Assembly (NCBI RefSeq): GCF_923868895.1
Contig: NZ_OV350343.1
Coordinates: forward strand, 2,542,001 to 2,606,000
Source: Halomonas sp. TD01
Lineage (GTDB): Bacteria > Pseudomonadota > Gammaproteobacteria > Pseudomonadales > Halomonadaceae
Direction: 5' to 3'
Length of the DNA stretch: 64,000 nucleotides
Below the pieces are notes generated by a model that was given only the letters and a program-made list of their open reading frames with translations, was not told the origin of the DNA and made no database searches. Made by a program: the position numbers and the translations under genes. Below, piece after piece: positions 1 to 15,000 of this stretch (position 1 is the first letter of the stretch; every line of letters begins with the position of its first letter).

Positions 1-1
1 C

Positions 2-3000
2 TCGACGGAGTTCGCTGTTCAGGGCGACGATGTTTATATCGACGGTGAAAGCATTACCGTCAACGCCAGTGTGCAAAGCGGTGGTGACGAGTTCGAAAAC
101 CTCAACGTGGACGACACCGCCACCGTGACGGTGAATGACACCGTCGACACCGTGACCGTGGGTCTGACGGCAACGGCCTCTGTCGCCGAAGGCGGCCAGA
201 TCACCTACACCGCGACCCTGACCGACGCCAACGGCGCTCCGGTCACGACGAATAACGCCATCACCGTGACCCTGGCCAATGGGGAAGTCATCACCATTGC
301 GGCCAACAGCAGTGCGGGCGAGATCACCGTTGACGCGCCGGCCGATGACGCCTACGTCACGGACGCGATCACCAACAGCATCGCCACTGCCAGCGAAGCG
401 AATGCCGGCACCCCCGGCGCGCTCGAGAACCTGGAGGTGGCCGGCGACACCAACGTCACCACGACGGTCACCGACAACGACACCGAGACCACCCTGACGC
501 TGAACAACGTCACGGTTAATGAAGGCACCGGCACCGCCACACTCAGCGGCACGCTGAGCAGCGCCCCGACCGACGAGCCGCTCGTGATTGCGCTGGATAA
601 CGGCGCCACGCTGACCTTTGGTGTCGGCATGACCACGGCGACCTCGACGGAGTTCGCTGTTCAGGGCGACGATGTTTATATCGACGGTGAAAGCATTACC
701 GTCAACGCCAGTGTGCAAAGCGGTGGCGACGAGTTCGAAAACCTCAACGTGGACGACACCGCCACCGTGACGGTGAATGACACCGTCGACACCGTGACTG
801 TGGGTCTGACGGCAACGGCCTCTGTCGCCGAAGGCGGCCAGATCACCTACACCGCGACCCTGACCGACGCCAACGGCGCTCCGGTCACGACGAATAACGC
901 CATCACCGTGACCCTGGCCAATGGGGAAGTCATCACCATTGCGGCCAACAGCAGTGCGGGCGAGATCACCGTTGACGCGCCGACCGATGACGCCTACGTC
1001 ACGGACGCGATCACCAACAGCATCGCCACTGCCAGCGAAGCGAATGCCGGCACCCCCGGCGCGCTCGAGAACCTGGAGGTGGCCGGCGACACCAACGTCA
1101 CCACGACGGTCACCGACAACGACACCGAGACCACCCTGACGCTGAACGACGTCACGGTTAATGAAGGCACCGGCACCGCCACACTCAGCGGCACGCTGAG
1201 CAGCGCCCCGACCGACGAGCCGCTCGTGATTGCGCTGGATAACGGCGCCACGCTGACCTTTGGTGTCGGCATGACCACGGCGACCTCGACGGAGTTCGCT
1301 GTTCAGGGCGACGATGTTTATATCGACGGTGAAAGCATTACCGTCAACGCCAGTGTGCAAAGCGGTGGCGACGAGTTCGAAAACCTCAACGTGGACGACA
1401 CCGCCACCGTGACGGTGAATGACACCGTCGACACCGTGACCGTGGGTCTGACGGCAACGGCCTCTGTCGCCGAAGGCGGCCAGATCACCTACACCGCGAC
1501 CCTGACCGACGCCAACGGCGCTCCGGTCACGACGAATAACGCCATCACCGTGACCCTGGCCAATGGGGAAGTCATCACCATTGCGGCCAACAGCAGTGCG
1601 GGCGAGATCACCGTTGACGCGCCGGCCGATGACGCCTACGTCACGGACGCGATCACCAACAGCATCGCCACTGCCAGCGAAGCGAATGCCGGCACCCCCG
1701 GCGCGCTCGAGAACCTGGAGGTGGCCGGCGACACCAACGTCACCACGACGGTCACCGACAACGACACCGAGACCACCCTGACGCTGAACAACGTCACGGT
1801 TAATGAAGGCACCGGCACCGCCACACTCAGCGGCACGCTGAGCAGCGCCCCGACCGACGAGCCGCTCGTGATTGCGCTGGATAACGGCGCCACGCTGACC
1901 TTTGGTGTCGGCATGACCACGGCGACCTCGACGGAGTTCGCTGTTCAGGGCGACGATGTTTATATCGACGGTGAAAGCATTACCGTCAACGCCAGTGTGC
2001 AAAGCGGTGGCGACGAGTTCGAAAACCTCAACGTGGACGACACCGCCACCGTGACGGTGAATGACACCGTCGACACCGTGACTGTGGGTCTGACGGCAAC
2101 GGCCTCTGTCGCCGAAGGCGGCCAGATCACCTACACCGCGACCCTGACCGACGCCAACGGCGCTCCGGTCACGACGAATAACGCCATCACCGTGACCCTG
2201 GCCAATGGGGAAGTCATCACCATTGCGGCCAACAGCAGTGCGGGCGAGATCACCGTTGACGCGCCGGCCGATGACGCCTACGTCACGGACGCGATCACCA
2301 ACAGCATCGCCACTGCCAGCGAAGCGAATGCCGGCACCCCCGGCGCGCTCGAGAACCTGGAGGTGGCCGGCGACACCAACGTCACCACGACGGTCACCGA
2401 CAACGACACCGAGACCACCCTGACGCTGAACAACGTCACGGTTAATGAAGGCACCGGCACCGCCACACTCAGCGGCACGCTGAGCAGCGCCCCGACCGAC
2501 GAGCCGCTCGTGATTGCGCTGGATAACGGCGCCACGCTGACCTTTGGTGTCGGCATGACCACGGCGACCTCGACGGAGTTCGCTGTTCAGGGCGACGATG
2601 TTTATATCGACGGTGAAAGCATTACCGTCAACGCCAGTGTGCAAAGCGGTGGCGACGAGTTCGAAAACCTCAACGTGGACGACACCGCCACCGTGACGGT
2701 GAATGACACCGTCGACACCGTGACCGTGGGTCTGACGGCAACGGCCTCTGTCGCCGAAGGCGGCCAGATCACCTACACCGCGACCCTGACCGACGCCAAC
2801 GGCGCTCCGGTCACGACGAATAACGCCATCACCGTGACCCTGGCCAATGGGGAAGTCATCACCATTGCGGCCAACAGCAGTGCGGGCGAGATCACCGTTG
2901 ACGCGCCGGCCGATGACGCCTACGTCACGGACGCGATCACCAACAGCATCGATACTGCCAGCGAAGCGAATGCCGGCACCCCCGGCGCGCTCGAGAACCT

Positions 3001-6000
3001 GGAGGTGGCCGGCGACACCAACGTCACCACGACGGTCACCGACAACGACACCGAGACCACCCTGACGCTGAACAACGTCACGGTTAATGAAGGCACCGGC
3101 ACCGCCACACTCAGCGGCACGCTGAGCAGCGCCCCGACCGACGAGCCGCTCGTGATTGCGCTGGATAACGGCGCCACGCTGACCTTTGGTGTCGGCATGA
3201 CCACGGCGACCTCGACGGAGTTCGCTGTTCAGGGCGACGATGTTTATATCGACGGTGAAAGCATTACCGTCAACGCCAGTGTGCAAAGCGGTGGTGACGA
3301 GTTCGAAAACCTCAACGTGGACGACACCGCCACCGTGACGGTGAATGACACCGTCGACACCGTGACTGTGGGTCTGACGGCAACGGCCTCTGTCGCCGAA
3401 GGCGGCCAGATCACCTACACCGCGACCCTGACCGACGCCAACGGCGCTCCGGTCACGACGAATAACGCCATCACCGTGACCCTGGCCAATGGGGAAGTCA
3501 TCACCATTGCGGCCAACAGCAGTGCGGGCGAGATCACCGTTGACGCGCCGACCGATGACGCCTACGTCACGGACGCGATCACCAACAGCATCGATACTGC
3601 CAGCGAAGCGAATGCCGGCACCCCCGGCGCGCTCGAGAACCTGGAGGTGGCCGGCGACACCAACGTCACCACGACGGTCACCGACAACGACACCGAGACC
3701 ACCCTGACGCTGAACAACGTCACGGTTAATGAAGGCACCGGCACCGCCACACTCAGCGGCACGCTGAGCAGCGCCCCGACCGACGAGCCGCTCGTGATTG
3801 CGCTGGATAACGGCGCCACGCTGACCTTTGGTGTCGGCATGACCACGGCGACCTCGACGGAGTTCGCTGTTCAGGGCGACGATGTTTATATCGACGGTGA
3901 AAGCATTACCGTCAACGCCAGTGTGCAAAGCGGTGGCGACGAGTTCGAAAACCTCAACGTGGACGACACCGCCACCGTGACGGTGAATGACACCGTCGAC
4001 ACCGTGACCGTGGGTCTGACGGCAACGGCCTCTGTCGCCGAAGGCGGCCAGATCACCTACACCGCGACCCTGACCGACGCCAACGGCGCTCCGGTCACGA
4101 CGAATAACGCCATCACCGTGACCCTGGCCAATGGGGAAGTCATCACCATTGCGGCCAACAGCAGTGCGGGCGAGATCACCGTTGACGCGCCGGCCGATGA
4201 CGCCTACGTCACGGACGCGATCACCAACAGCATCGCCACTGCCAGCGAAGCGAATGCCGGCACCCCCGGCGCGCTCGAGAACCTGGAGGTGGCCGGCGAC
4301 ACCAACGTCACCACGACGGTCACCGACAACGACACCGAGACCACCCTGACGCTGAACAACGTCACGGTTAATGAAGGCACCGGCACCGCCACACTCAGCG
4401 GCACGCTGAGCAGCGCCCCGACCGACGAGCCGCTCGTGATTGCGCTGGATAACGGCGCCACGCTGACCTTTGGTGTCGGCATGACCACGGCGACCTCGAC
4501 GGAGTTCGCTGTTCAGGGCGACGATGTTTATATCGACGGTGAAAGCATTACCGTCAACGCCAGTGTGCAAAGCGGTGGCGACGAGTTCGAAAACCTCAAC
4601 GTGGACGACACCGCCACCGTGACGGTGAATGACACCGTCGACACCGTGACTGTGGGTCTGACGGCAACGGCCTCTGTCGCCGAAGGCGGCCAGATCACCT
4701 ACACCGCGACCCTGACCGACGCCAACGGCGCTCCGGTCACGACGAATAACGCCATCACCGTGACCCTGGCCAATGGGGAAGTCATCACCATTGCGGCCAA
4801 CAGCAGTGCGGGCGAGATCACCGTTGACGCGCCGGCCGATGACGCCTACGTCACGGACGCGATCACCAACAGCATCGCCACTGCCAGCGAAGCGAATGCC
4901 GGCACCCCCGGCGCGCTCGAGAACCTGGAGGTGGCCGGCGACACCAACGTCACCACGACGGTCACCGACAACGACACCGAGACCACCCTGACGCTGAACA
5001 ACGTCACGGTTAATGAAGGCACCGGCACCGCCACACTCAGCGGCACGCTGAGCAGCGCCCCGACCGACGAGCCGCTCGTGATTGCGCTGGATAACGGCGC
5101 CACGCTGACCTTTGGTGTCGGCATGACCACGGCGACCTCGACGGAGTTCGCTGTTCAGGGCGACGATGTTTATATCGACGGTGAAAGCATTACCGTCAAC
5201 GCCAGTGTGCAAAGCGGTGGCGACGAGTTCGAAAACCTCAACGTGGACGACACCGCCACCGTGACGGTGAATGACACCGTCGACACCGTGACCGTGGGTC
5301 TGACGGCAACGGCCTCTGTCGCCGAAGGCGGCCAGATCACCTACACCGCGACCCTGACCGACGCCAACGGCGCTCCGGTCACGACGAATAACGCCATCAC
5401 CGTGACCCTGGCCAATGGGGAAGTCATCACCATTGCGGCCAACAGCAGTGCGGGCGAGATCACCGTTGACGCGCCGGCCGATGACGCCTACGTCACGGAC
5501 GCGATCACCAACAGCATCGCCACTGCCAGCGAAGCGAATGCCGGCACCCCCGGCGCGCTCGAGAACCTGGAGGTGGCCGGCGACACCAACGTCACCACGA
5601 CGGTCACCGACAACGACACCGAGACCACCCTGACGCTGAACAACGTCACGGTTAATGAAGGCACCGGCACCGCCACACTCAGCGGCACGCTGAGCAGCGC
5701 CCCGACCGACGAGCCGCTCGTGATTGCGCTGGATAACGGCGCCACGCTGACCTTTGGTGTCGGCATGACCACGGCGACCTCGACGGAGTTCGCTGTTCAG
5801 GGCGACGATGTTTATATCGACGGTGAAAGCATTACCGTCAACGCCAGTGTGCAAAGCGGTGGCGACGAGTTCGAAAACCTCAACGTGGACGACACCGCCA
5901 CCGTGACGGTGAATGACACCGTCGACACCGTGACTGTGGGTCTGACGGCAACGGCCTCTGTCGCCGAAGGCGGCCAGATCACCTACACCGCGACCCTGAC

Positions 6001-9000
6001 CGACGCCAACGGCGCTCCGGTCACGACGAATAACGCCATCACCGTGACCCTGGCCAATGGGGAAGTCATCACCATTGCGGCCAACAGCAGTGCGGGCGAG
6101 ATCACCGTTGACGCGCCGACCGATGACGCCTACGTCACGGACGCGATCACCAACAGCATCGATACTGCCAGCGAAGCGAATGCCGGCACCCCCGGCGCGC
6201 TCGAGAACCTGGAGGTGGCCGGCGACACCAACGTCACCACGACGGTCACCGACAACGACACCGAGACCACCCTGACGCTGAACAACGTCACGGTTAATGA
6301 AGGCACCGGCACCGCCACACTCAGCGGCACGCTGAGCAGCGCCCCGACCGACGAGCCGCTCGTGATTGCGCTGGATAACGGCGCCACGCTGACCTTTGGT
6401 GTCGGCATGACCACGGCGACCTCGACGGAGTTCGCTGTTCAGGGCGACGATGTTTATATCGACGGTGAAAGCATTACCGTCAACGCCAGTGTGCAAAGCG
6501 GTGGCGACGAGTTCGAAAACCTCAACGTGGACGACACCGCCACCGTGACGGTGAATGACACCGTCGACACCGTGACCGTGGGTCTGACGGCAACGGCCTC
6601 TGTCGCCGAAGGCGGCCAGATCACCTACACCGCGACCCTGACCGACGCCAACGGCGCTCCGGTCACGACGAATAACGCCATCACCGTGACCCTGGCCAAT
6701 GGGGAAGTCATCACCATTGCGGCCAACAGCAGTGCGGGCGAGATCACCGTTGACGCGCCGGCCGATGACGCCTACGTCACGGACGCGATCACCAACAGCA
6801 TCGCCACTGCCAGCGAAGCGAATGCCGGCACCCCCGGCGCGCTCGAGAACCTGGAGGTGGCCGGCGACACCAACGTCACCACGACGGTCACCGACAACGA
6901 CACCGAGACCACCCTGACGCTGAACAACGTCACGGTTAATGAAGGCACCGGCACCGCCACACTCAGCGGCACGCTGAGCAGCGCCCCGACCGACGAGCCG
7001 CTCGTGATTGCGCTGGATAACGGCGCCACGCTGACCTTTGGTGTCGGCATGACCACGGCGACCTCGACGGAGTTCGCTGTTCAGGGCGACGATGTTTATA
7101 TCGACGGTGAAAGCATTACCGTCAACGCCAGTGTGCAAAGCGGTGGCGACGAGTTCGAAAACCTCAACGTGGACGACACCGCCACCGTGACGGTGAATGA
7201 CACCGTCGACACCGTGACTGTGGGTCTGACGGCAACGGCCTCTGTCGCCGAAGGCGGCCAGATCACCTACACCGCGACCCTGACCGACGCCAACGGCGCT
7301 CCGGTCACGACGAATAACGCCATCACCGTGACCCTGGCCAATGGGGAAGTCATCACCATTGCGGCCAACAGCAGTGCGGGCGAGATCACCGTTGACGCGC
7401 CGGCCGATGACGCCTACGTCACGGACGCGATCACCAACAGCATCGCCACTGCCAGCGAAGCGAATGCCGGCACCCCCGGCGCGCTCGAGAACCTGGAGGT
7501 GGCTGGCGACACCAACGTCACCACGACGGTCACCGACAACGACACCGAGACCACCCTGACGCTGAACAACGTCACGGTTAATGAAGGCACCGGCACCGCC
7601 ACACTCAGCGGCACGCTGAGCAGCGCCCCGACCGACGAGCCGCTCGTGATTGCGCTGGATAACGGCGCCACGCTGACCTTTGGTGTCGGCATGACCACGG
7701 CGACCTCGACGGAGTTCGCTGTTCAGGGCGACGATGTTTATATCGACGGTGAAAGCATTACCGTCAACGCCAGTGTGCAAAGCGGTGGCGACGAGTTCGA
7801 AAACCTCAACGTGGACGACACCGCCACCGTGACGGTGAATGACACCGTCGACACCGTGACCGTGGGTCTGACGGCAACGGCCTCTGTCGCCGAAGGCGGC
7901 CAGATCACCTACACCGCGACCCTGACCGACGCCAACGGCGCTCCGGTCACGACGAATAACGCCATCACCGTGACCCTGGCCAATGGGGAAGTCATCACCA
8001 TTGCGGCCAACAGCAGTGCGGGCGAGATCACCGTTGACGCGCCGGCCGATGACGCCTACGTCACGGACGCGATCACCAACAGCATCGCCACTGCCAGCGA
8101 AGCGAATGCCGGCACCCCCGGCGCGCTCGAGAACCTGGAGGTGGCCGGCGACACCAACGTCACCACGACGGTCACCGACAACGACACCGAGACCACCCTG
8201 ACGCTGAACAACGTCACGGTTAATGAAGGCACCGGCACCGCCACACTCAGCGGCACGCTGAGCAGCGCCCCGACCGACGAGCCGCTCGTGATTGCGCTGG
8301 ATAACGGCGCCACGCTGACCTTTGGTGTCGGCATGACCACGGCGACCTCGACGGAGTTCGCTGTTCAGGGCGACGATGTTTATATCGACGGTGAAAGCAT
8401 TACCGTCAACGCCAGTGTGCAAAGCGGTGGCGACGAGTTCGAAAACCTCAACGTGGACGACACCGCCACCGTGACGGTGAATGACACCGTCGACACCGTG
8501 ACCGTGGGTCTGACGGCAACGGCCTCTGTCGCCGAAGGCGGCCAGATCACCTACACCGCGACCCTGACCGACGCCAACGGCGCTCCGGTCACGACGAATA
8601 ACGCCATCACCGTGACCCTGGCCAATGGGGAAGTCATCACCATTGCGGCCAACAGCAGTGCGGGCGAGATCACCGTTGACGCGCCGGCCGATGACGCCTA
8701 CGTCACGGACGCGATCACCAACAGCATCGCCACTGCCAGCGAAGCGAATGCCGGCACCCCCGGCGCGCTCGAGAACCTGGAGGTGGCCGGCGACACCAAC
8801 GTCACCACGACGGTCACCGACAACGACACCGAGACCACCCTGACGCTGAACAACGTCACGGTTAATGAAGGCACCGGCACCGCCACACTCAGCGGCACGC
8901 TGAGCAGCGCCCCGACCGACGAGCCGCTCGTGATTGCGCTGGATAACGGCGCCACGCTGACCTTTGGTGTCGGCATGACCACGGCGACCTCGACGGAGTT

Positions 9001-12000
9001 CGCTGTTCAGGGCGACGATGTTTATATCGACGGTGAAAGCATTACCGTCAACGCCAGTGTGCAAAGCGGTGGCGACGAGTTCGAAAACCTCAACGTGGAC
9101 GACACCGCCACCGTGACGGTGAATGACACCGTCGACACCGTGACTGTGGGTCTGACGGCAACGGCCTCTGTCGCCGAAGGCGGCCAGATCACCTACACCG
9201 CGACCCTGACCGACGCCAACGGCGCTCCGGTCACGACGAATAACGCCATCACCGTGACCCTGGCCAATGGGGAAGTCATCACCATTGCGGCCAACAGCAG
9301 TGCGGGCGAGATCACCGTTGACGCGCCGGCCGATGACGCCTACGTCACGGACGCGATCACCAACAGCATCGCCACTGCCAGCGAAGCGAATGCCGGCACC
9401 CCCGGCGCGCTCGAGAACCTGGAGGTGGCTGGCGACACCAACGTCACCACGACGGTCACCGACAACGACACCGAGACCACCCTGACGCTGAACAACGTCA
9501 CGGTTAATGAAGGCACCGGCACCGCCACACTCAGCGGCACGCTGAGCAGCGCCCCGACCGACGAGCCGCTCGTGATTGCGCTGGATAACGGCGCCACGCT
9601 GACCTTTGGTGTCGGCATGACCACGGCGACCTCGACGGAGTTCGCTGTTCAGGGCGACGATGTTTATATCGACGGTGAAAGCATTACCGTCAACGCCAGT
9701 GTGCAAAGCGGTGGCGACGAGTTCGAAAACCTCAACGTGGACGACACCGCCACCGTGACGGTGAATGACACCGTCGACACCGTGACCGTGGGTCTGACGG
9801 CAACGGCCTCTGTCGCCGAAGGCGGCCAGATCACCTACACCGCGACCCTGACCGACGCCAACGGCGCTCCGGTCACGACGAATAACGCCATCACCGTGAC
9901 CCTGGCCAATGGGGAAGTCATCACCATTGCGGCCAACAGCAGTGCGGGCGAGATCACCGTTGACGCGCCGGCCGATGACGCCTACGTCACGGACGCGATC
10001 ACCAACAGCATCGCCACTGCCAGCGAAGCGAATGCCGGCACCCCCGGCGCGCTCGAGAACCTGGAGGTGGCCGGCGACACCAACGTCACCACGACGGTCA
10101 CCGACAACGACACCGAGACCACCCTGACGCTGAACAACGTCACGGTTAATGAAGGCACCGGCACCGCCACACTCAGCGGCACGCTGAGCAGCGCCCCGAC
10201 CGACGAGCCGCTCGTGATTGCGCTGGATAACGGCGCCACGCTGACCTTTGGTGTCGGCATGACCACGGCGACCTCGACGGAGTTCGCTGTTCAGGGCGAC
10301 GATGTTTATATCGACGGTGAAAGCATTACCGTCAACGCCAGTGTGCAAAGCGGTGGTGACGAGTTCGAAAACCTCAACGTGGACGACACCGCCACCGTGA
10401 CGGTGAATGACACCGTCGACACCGTGACCGTGGGTCTGACGGCAACGGCCTCTGTCGCCGAAGGCGGCCAGATCACCTACACCGCGACCCTGACCGACGC
10501 CAACGGCGCTCCGGTCACGACGAATAACGCCATCACCGTGACCCTGGCCAATGGGGAAGTCATCACCATTGCGGCCAACAGCAGTGCGGGCGAGATCACC
10601 GTTGACGCGCCGGCCGATGACGCCTACGTCACGGACGCGATCACCAACAGCATCGCCACTGCCAGCGAAGCGAATGCCGGCACCCCCGGCGCGCTCGAGA
10701 ACCTGGAGGTGGCCGGCGACACCAACGTCACCACGACGGTCACCGACAACGACACCGAGACCACCCTGACGCTGAACGACGTCACGGTTAATGAAGGCAC
10801 CGGCACCGCCACACTCAGCGGCACGCTGAGCAGCGCCCCGACCGACGAGCCGCTCGTGATTGCGCTGGATAACGGCGCCACGCTGACCTTTGGTGTCGGC
10901 ATGACCACGGCGACCTCGACGGAGTTCGCTGTTCAGGGCGACGATGTTTATATCGACGGTGAAAGCATTACCGTCAACGCCAGTGTGCAAAGCGGTGGCG
11001 ACGAGTTCGAAAACCTCAACGTGGACGACACCGCCACCGTGACGGTGAATGACACCGTCGACACCGTGACCGTGGGTCTGACGGCAACGGCCTCTGTCGC
11101 CGAAGGCGGCCAGATCACCTACACCGCGACCCTGACCGACGCCAACGGCGCTCCGGTCACGACGAATAACGCCATCACCGTGACCCTGGCCAATGGGGAA
11201 GTCATCACCATTGCGGCCAACAGCAGTGCGGGCGAGATCACCGTTGACGCGCCGGCCGATGACGCCTACGTCACGGACGCGATCACCAACAGCATCGCCA
11301 CTGCCAGCGAAGCGAATGCCGGCACCCCCGGCGCGCTCGAGAACCTGGAGGTGGCCGGCGACACCAACGTCACCACGACGGTCACCGACAACGACACCGA
11401 GACCACCCTGACGCTGAACAACGTCACGGTTAATGAAGGCACCGGCACCGCCACACTCAGCGGCACGCTGAGCAGCGCCCCGACCGACGAGCCGCTCGTG
11501 ATTGCGCTGGATAACGGCGCCACGCTGACCTTTGGTGTCGGCATGACCACGGCGACCTCGACGGAGTTCGCTGTTCAGGGCGACGATGTTTATATCGACG
11601 GTGAAAGCATTACCGTCAACGCCAGTGTGCAAAGCGGTGGCGACGAGTTCGAAAACCTCAACGTGGACGACACCGCCACCGTGACGGTGAATGACACCGT
11701 CGACACCGTGACCGTGGGTCTGACGGCAACGGCCTCTGTCGCCGAAGGCGGCCAGATCACCTACACCGCGACCCTGACCGACGCCAACGGCGCTCCGGTC
11801 ACGACGAATAACGCCATCACCGTGACCCTGGCCAATGGGGAAGTCATCACCATTGCGGCCAACAGCAGTGCGGGCGAGATCACCGTTGACGCGCCGGCCG
11901 ATGACGCCTACGTCACGGACGCGATCACCAACAGCATCGCCACTGCCAGCGAAGCGAATGCCGGCACCCCCGGCGCGCTCGAGAACCTGGAGGTGGCCGG

Positions 12001-15000
12001 CGACACCAACGTCACCACGACGGTCACCGACAACGACACCGAGACCACCCTGACGCTGAACAACGTCACGGTTAATGAAGGCACCGGCACCGCCACACTC
12101 AGCGGCACGCTGAGCAGCGCCCCGACCGACGAGCCGCTCGTGATTGCGCTGGATAACGGCGCCACGCTGACCTTTGGTGTCGGCATGACCACGGCGACCT
12201 CGACGGAGTTCGCTGTTCAGGGCGACGATGTTTATATCGACGGTGAAAGCATTACCGTCAACGCCAGTGTGCAAAGCGGTGGCGACGAGTTCGAAAACCT
12301 CAACGTGGACGACACCGCCACCGTGACGGTGAATGACACCGTCGACACCGTGACCGTGGGTCTGACGGCAACGGCCTCTGTCGCCGAAGGCGGCCAGATC
12401 ACCTACACCGCGACCCTGACCGACGCCAACGGCGCTCCGGTCACGACGAATAACGCCATCACCGTGACCCTGGCCAATGGGGAAGTCATCACCATTGCGG
12501 CCAACAGCAGTGCGGGCGAGATCACCGTTGACGCGCCGGCCGATGACGCCTACGTCACGGACGCGATCACCAACAGCATCGCCACTGCCAGCGAAGCGAA
12601 TGCCGGCACCCCCGGCGCGCTCGAGAACCTGGAGGTGGCCGGCGACACCAACGTCACCACGACGGTCACCGACAACGACACCGAGACCACCCTGACGCTG
12701 AACAACGTCACGGTTAATGAAGGCACCGGCACCGCCACACTCAGCGGCACGCTGAGCAGCGCCCCGACCGACGAGCCGCTCGTGATTGCGCTGGATAACG
12801 GCGCCACGCTGACCTTTGGTGTCGGCATGACCACGGCGACCTCGACGGAGTTCGCTGTTCAGGGCGACGATGTTTATATCGACGGTGAAAGCATTACCGT
12901 CAACGCCAGTGTGCAAAGCGGTGGTGACGAGTTCGAAAACCTCAACGTGGACGACACCGCCACCGTGACGGTGAATGACACCGTCGACACCGTGACCGTG
13001 GGTCTGACGGCAACGGCCTCTGTCGCCGAAGGCGGCCAGATCACCTACACCGCGACCCTGACCGACGCCAACGGCGCTCCGGTCACGACGAATAACGCCA
13101 TCACCGTGACCCTGGCCAATGGGGAAGTCATCACCATTGCGGCCAACAGCAGTGCGGGCGAGATCACCGTTGACGCGCCGGCCGATGACGCCTACGTCAC
13201 GGACGCGATCACCAACAGCATCGCCACTGCCAGCGAAGCGAATGCCGGCACCCCCGGCGCGCTCGAGAACCTGGAGGTGGCCGGCGACACCAACGTCACC
13301 ACGACGGTCACCGACAACGACACCGAGACCACCCTGACGCTGAACGACGTCACGGTTAATGAAGGCACCGGCACCGCCACACTCAGCGGCACGCTGAGCA
13401 GCGCCCCGACCGACGAGCCGCTCGTGATTGCGCTGGATAACGGCGCCACGCTGACCTTTGGTGTCGGCATGACCACGGCGACCTCGACGGAGTTCGCTGT
13501 TCAGGGCGACGATGTTTATATCGACGGTGAAAGCATTACCGTCAACGCCAGTGTGCAAAGCGGTGGCGACGAGTTCGAAAACCTCAACGTGGACGACACC
13601 GCCACCGTGACGGTGAATGACACCATTGACACCACCACCGTCAGTATTAATGCCACTGTGACTAAAACCTCCGTGATCAATGTGGGGAACGTTGATAACA
13701 CTGATAGCTTCACCGTGACTGCTTATAAAGCGGATGGTGAATTAGGAACGCTGACAAAAGTCATCAACACAAACCATGATGGGTTTGGCGTGGCAGGCAG
13801 TACTTCTGGTGGTGCTGATGACACCGAGCTAGGCTACGTTACAGGCGTAGGAAGTGAGGCAATCGTCGTTGACTTTAACAACGAAGTGAAAAGCTTTGAT
13901 GTTCAGTTTGCTTGGAGAAACAACAACGAAAAAGCCAAGGTTGAATTCTTCGATAAGGATGGAAACTCGGTTGGCTCGGCAGTTGTATCGGGTGGTGGTA
14001 CGTCAACGGATGCTTTAGTGACTTACTACGATGCTGCGGGCAACTTCACGAAAAGTGAGAATGCACCTGGCGGGTCTGATCGGGTTGATAACGCATATAC
14101 CTTTAAGCCAGGAAGTGAAGAAGCGTTTAGCAGAGCCGAGTTCACAGCAGTTGGTTTTGATGATGACTATCTAATTCACTCAATTGCCTATAAAGAGGTA
14201 ATGAATGGTGAGGCGACCAGTATTAGCGGTCCGTCTGAGGTCATCTTTGATATCGAGACATCCAACCCACCGGATGCAAGTCAATATACCTTCACTGGGG
14301 ATGACTTCCCGACAGCAATAGTATTGATTGATGGTCAGGAACACGTAGTCAAATTGGATGTGAACGGTAAGGGCTCGGTTAGCGTTACAACAGATGGTGA
14401 CACTGATCTTACTGCTGAAGTTATCGAGGTTAATGGTAACTTCGAGAACGTAGACGTTCCCACTAGTCTCACTCTGTATAAAGGTGGGCTTGAGACCGGC
14501 AATAACGGAGATAACACCGTTGAAGGTGGTCAAGGCGACGACATAATTGTAGCTGACGAAGGCGGGGCGGATGTCAATGTTCAGCCTGGAAAAAACTACA
14601 ATGTCGCGCTTGTTGTCGATACGTCAGGTTCTATGCAGTACGACTTAAATGGACGAGGCAGCGTTAACAGTAATCCTGATGGGATTAATGACAGTGTTTA
14701 CTCTGCTTCCAGAATGAAATTGGTTAAGGACTCGCTGTTGCAGCTGGCTGAACAGCTTAAAGATCATGATGGCGTAATTAACGTTTCGCTGATTGCTTTT
14801 GAGTCAAATATCGAGCTGAAAGCGAACATTCAGAATCTCACAGAGCAAAACATTGACGAGCTGTTGGCTGCAATTGGCCGTACCAAAACCGAGGGTTTAC
14901 AAGGTCTTGGTGGCACTAATTACGAGGGAGCATTTATTGAGGCTTCTAACTGGTTTGCGCTGCAACCGGGCGAGAGTGATGGTTATAAAAACTTAACCTA

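Noticed and set aside
71..140. GTG at 71 as the start of the adhesin
   Set aside because: The same frame is open to base 2 and encodes the tail of a further repeat unit, so the codon is internal.
352..13476. Regular antisense frames of 94 aa and +2 frames of 72 aa in every 642-bp unit
   Set aside because: They repeat with the DNA unit, have no ribosome sites and encode low-complexity sequence; they are by-products of the GC-rich repeat.
143..13624. Repeat array as CRISPR or satellite DNA
   Set aside because: Units are 642 bp, in frame and protein-coding, without spacers.
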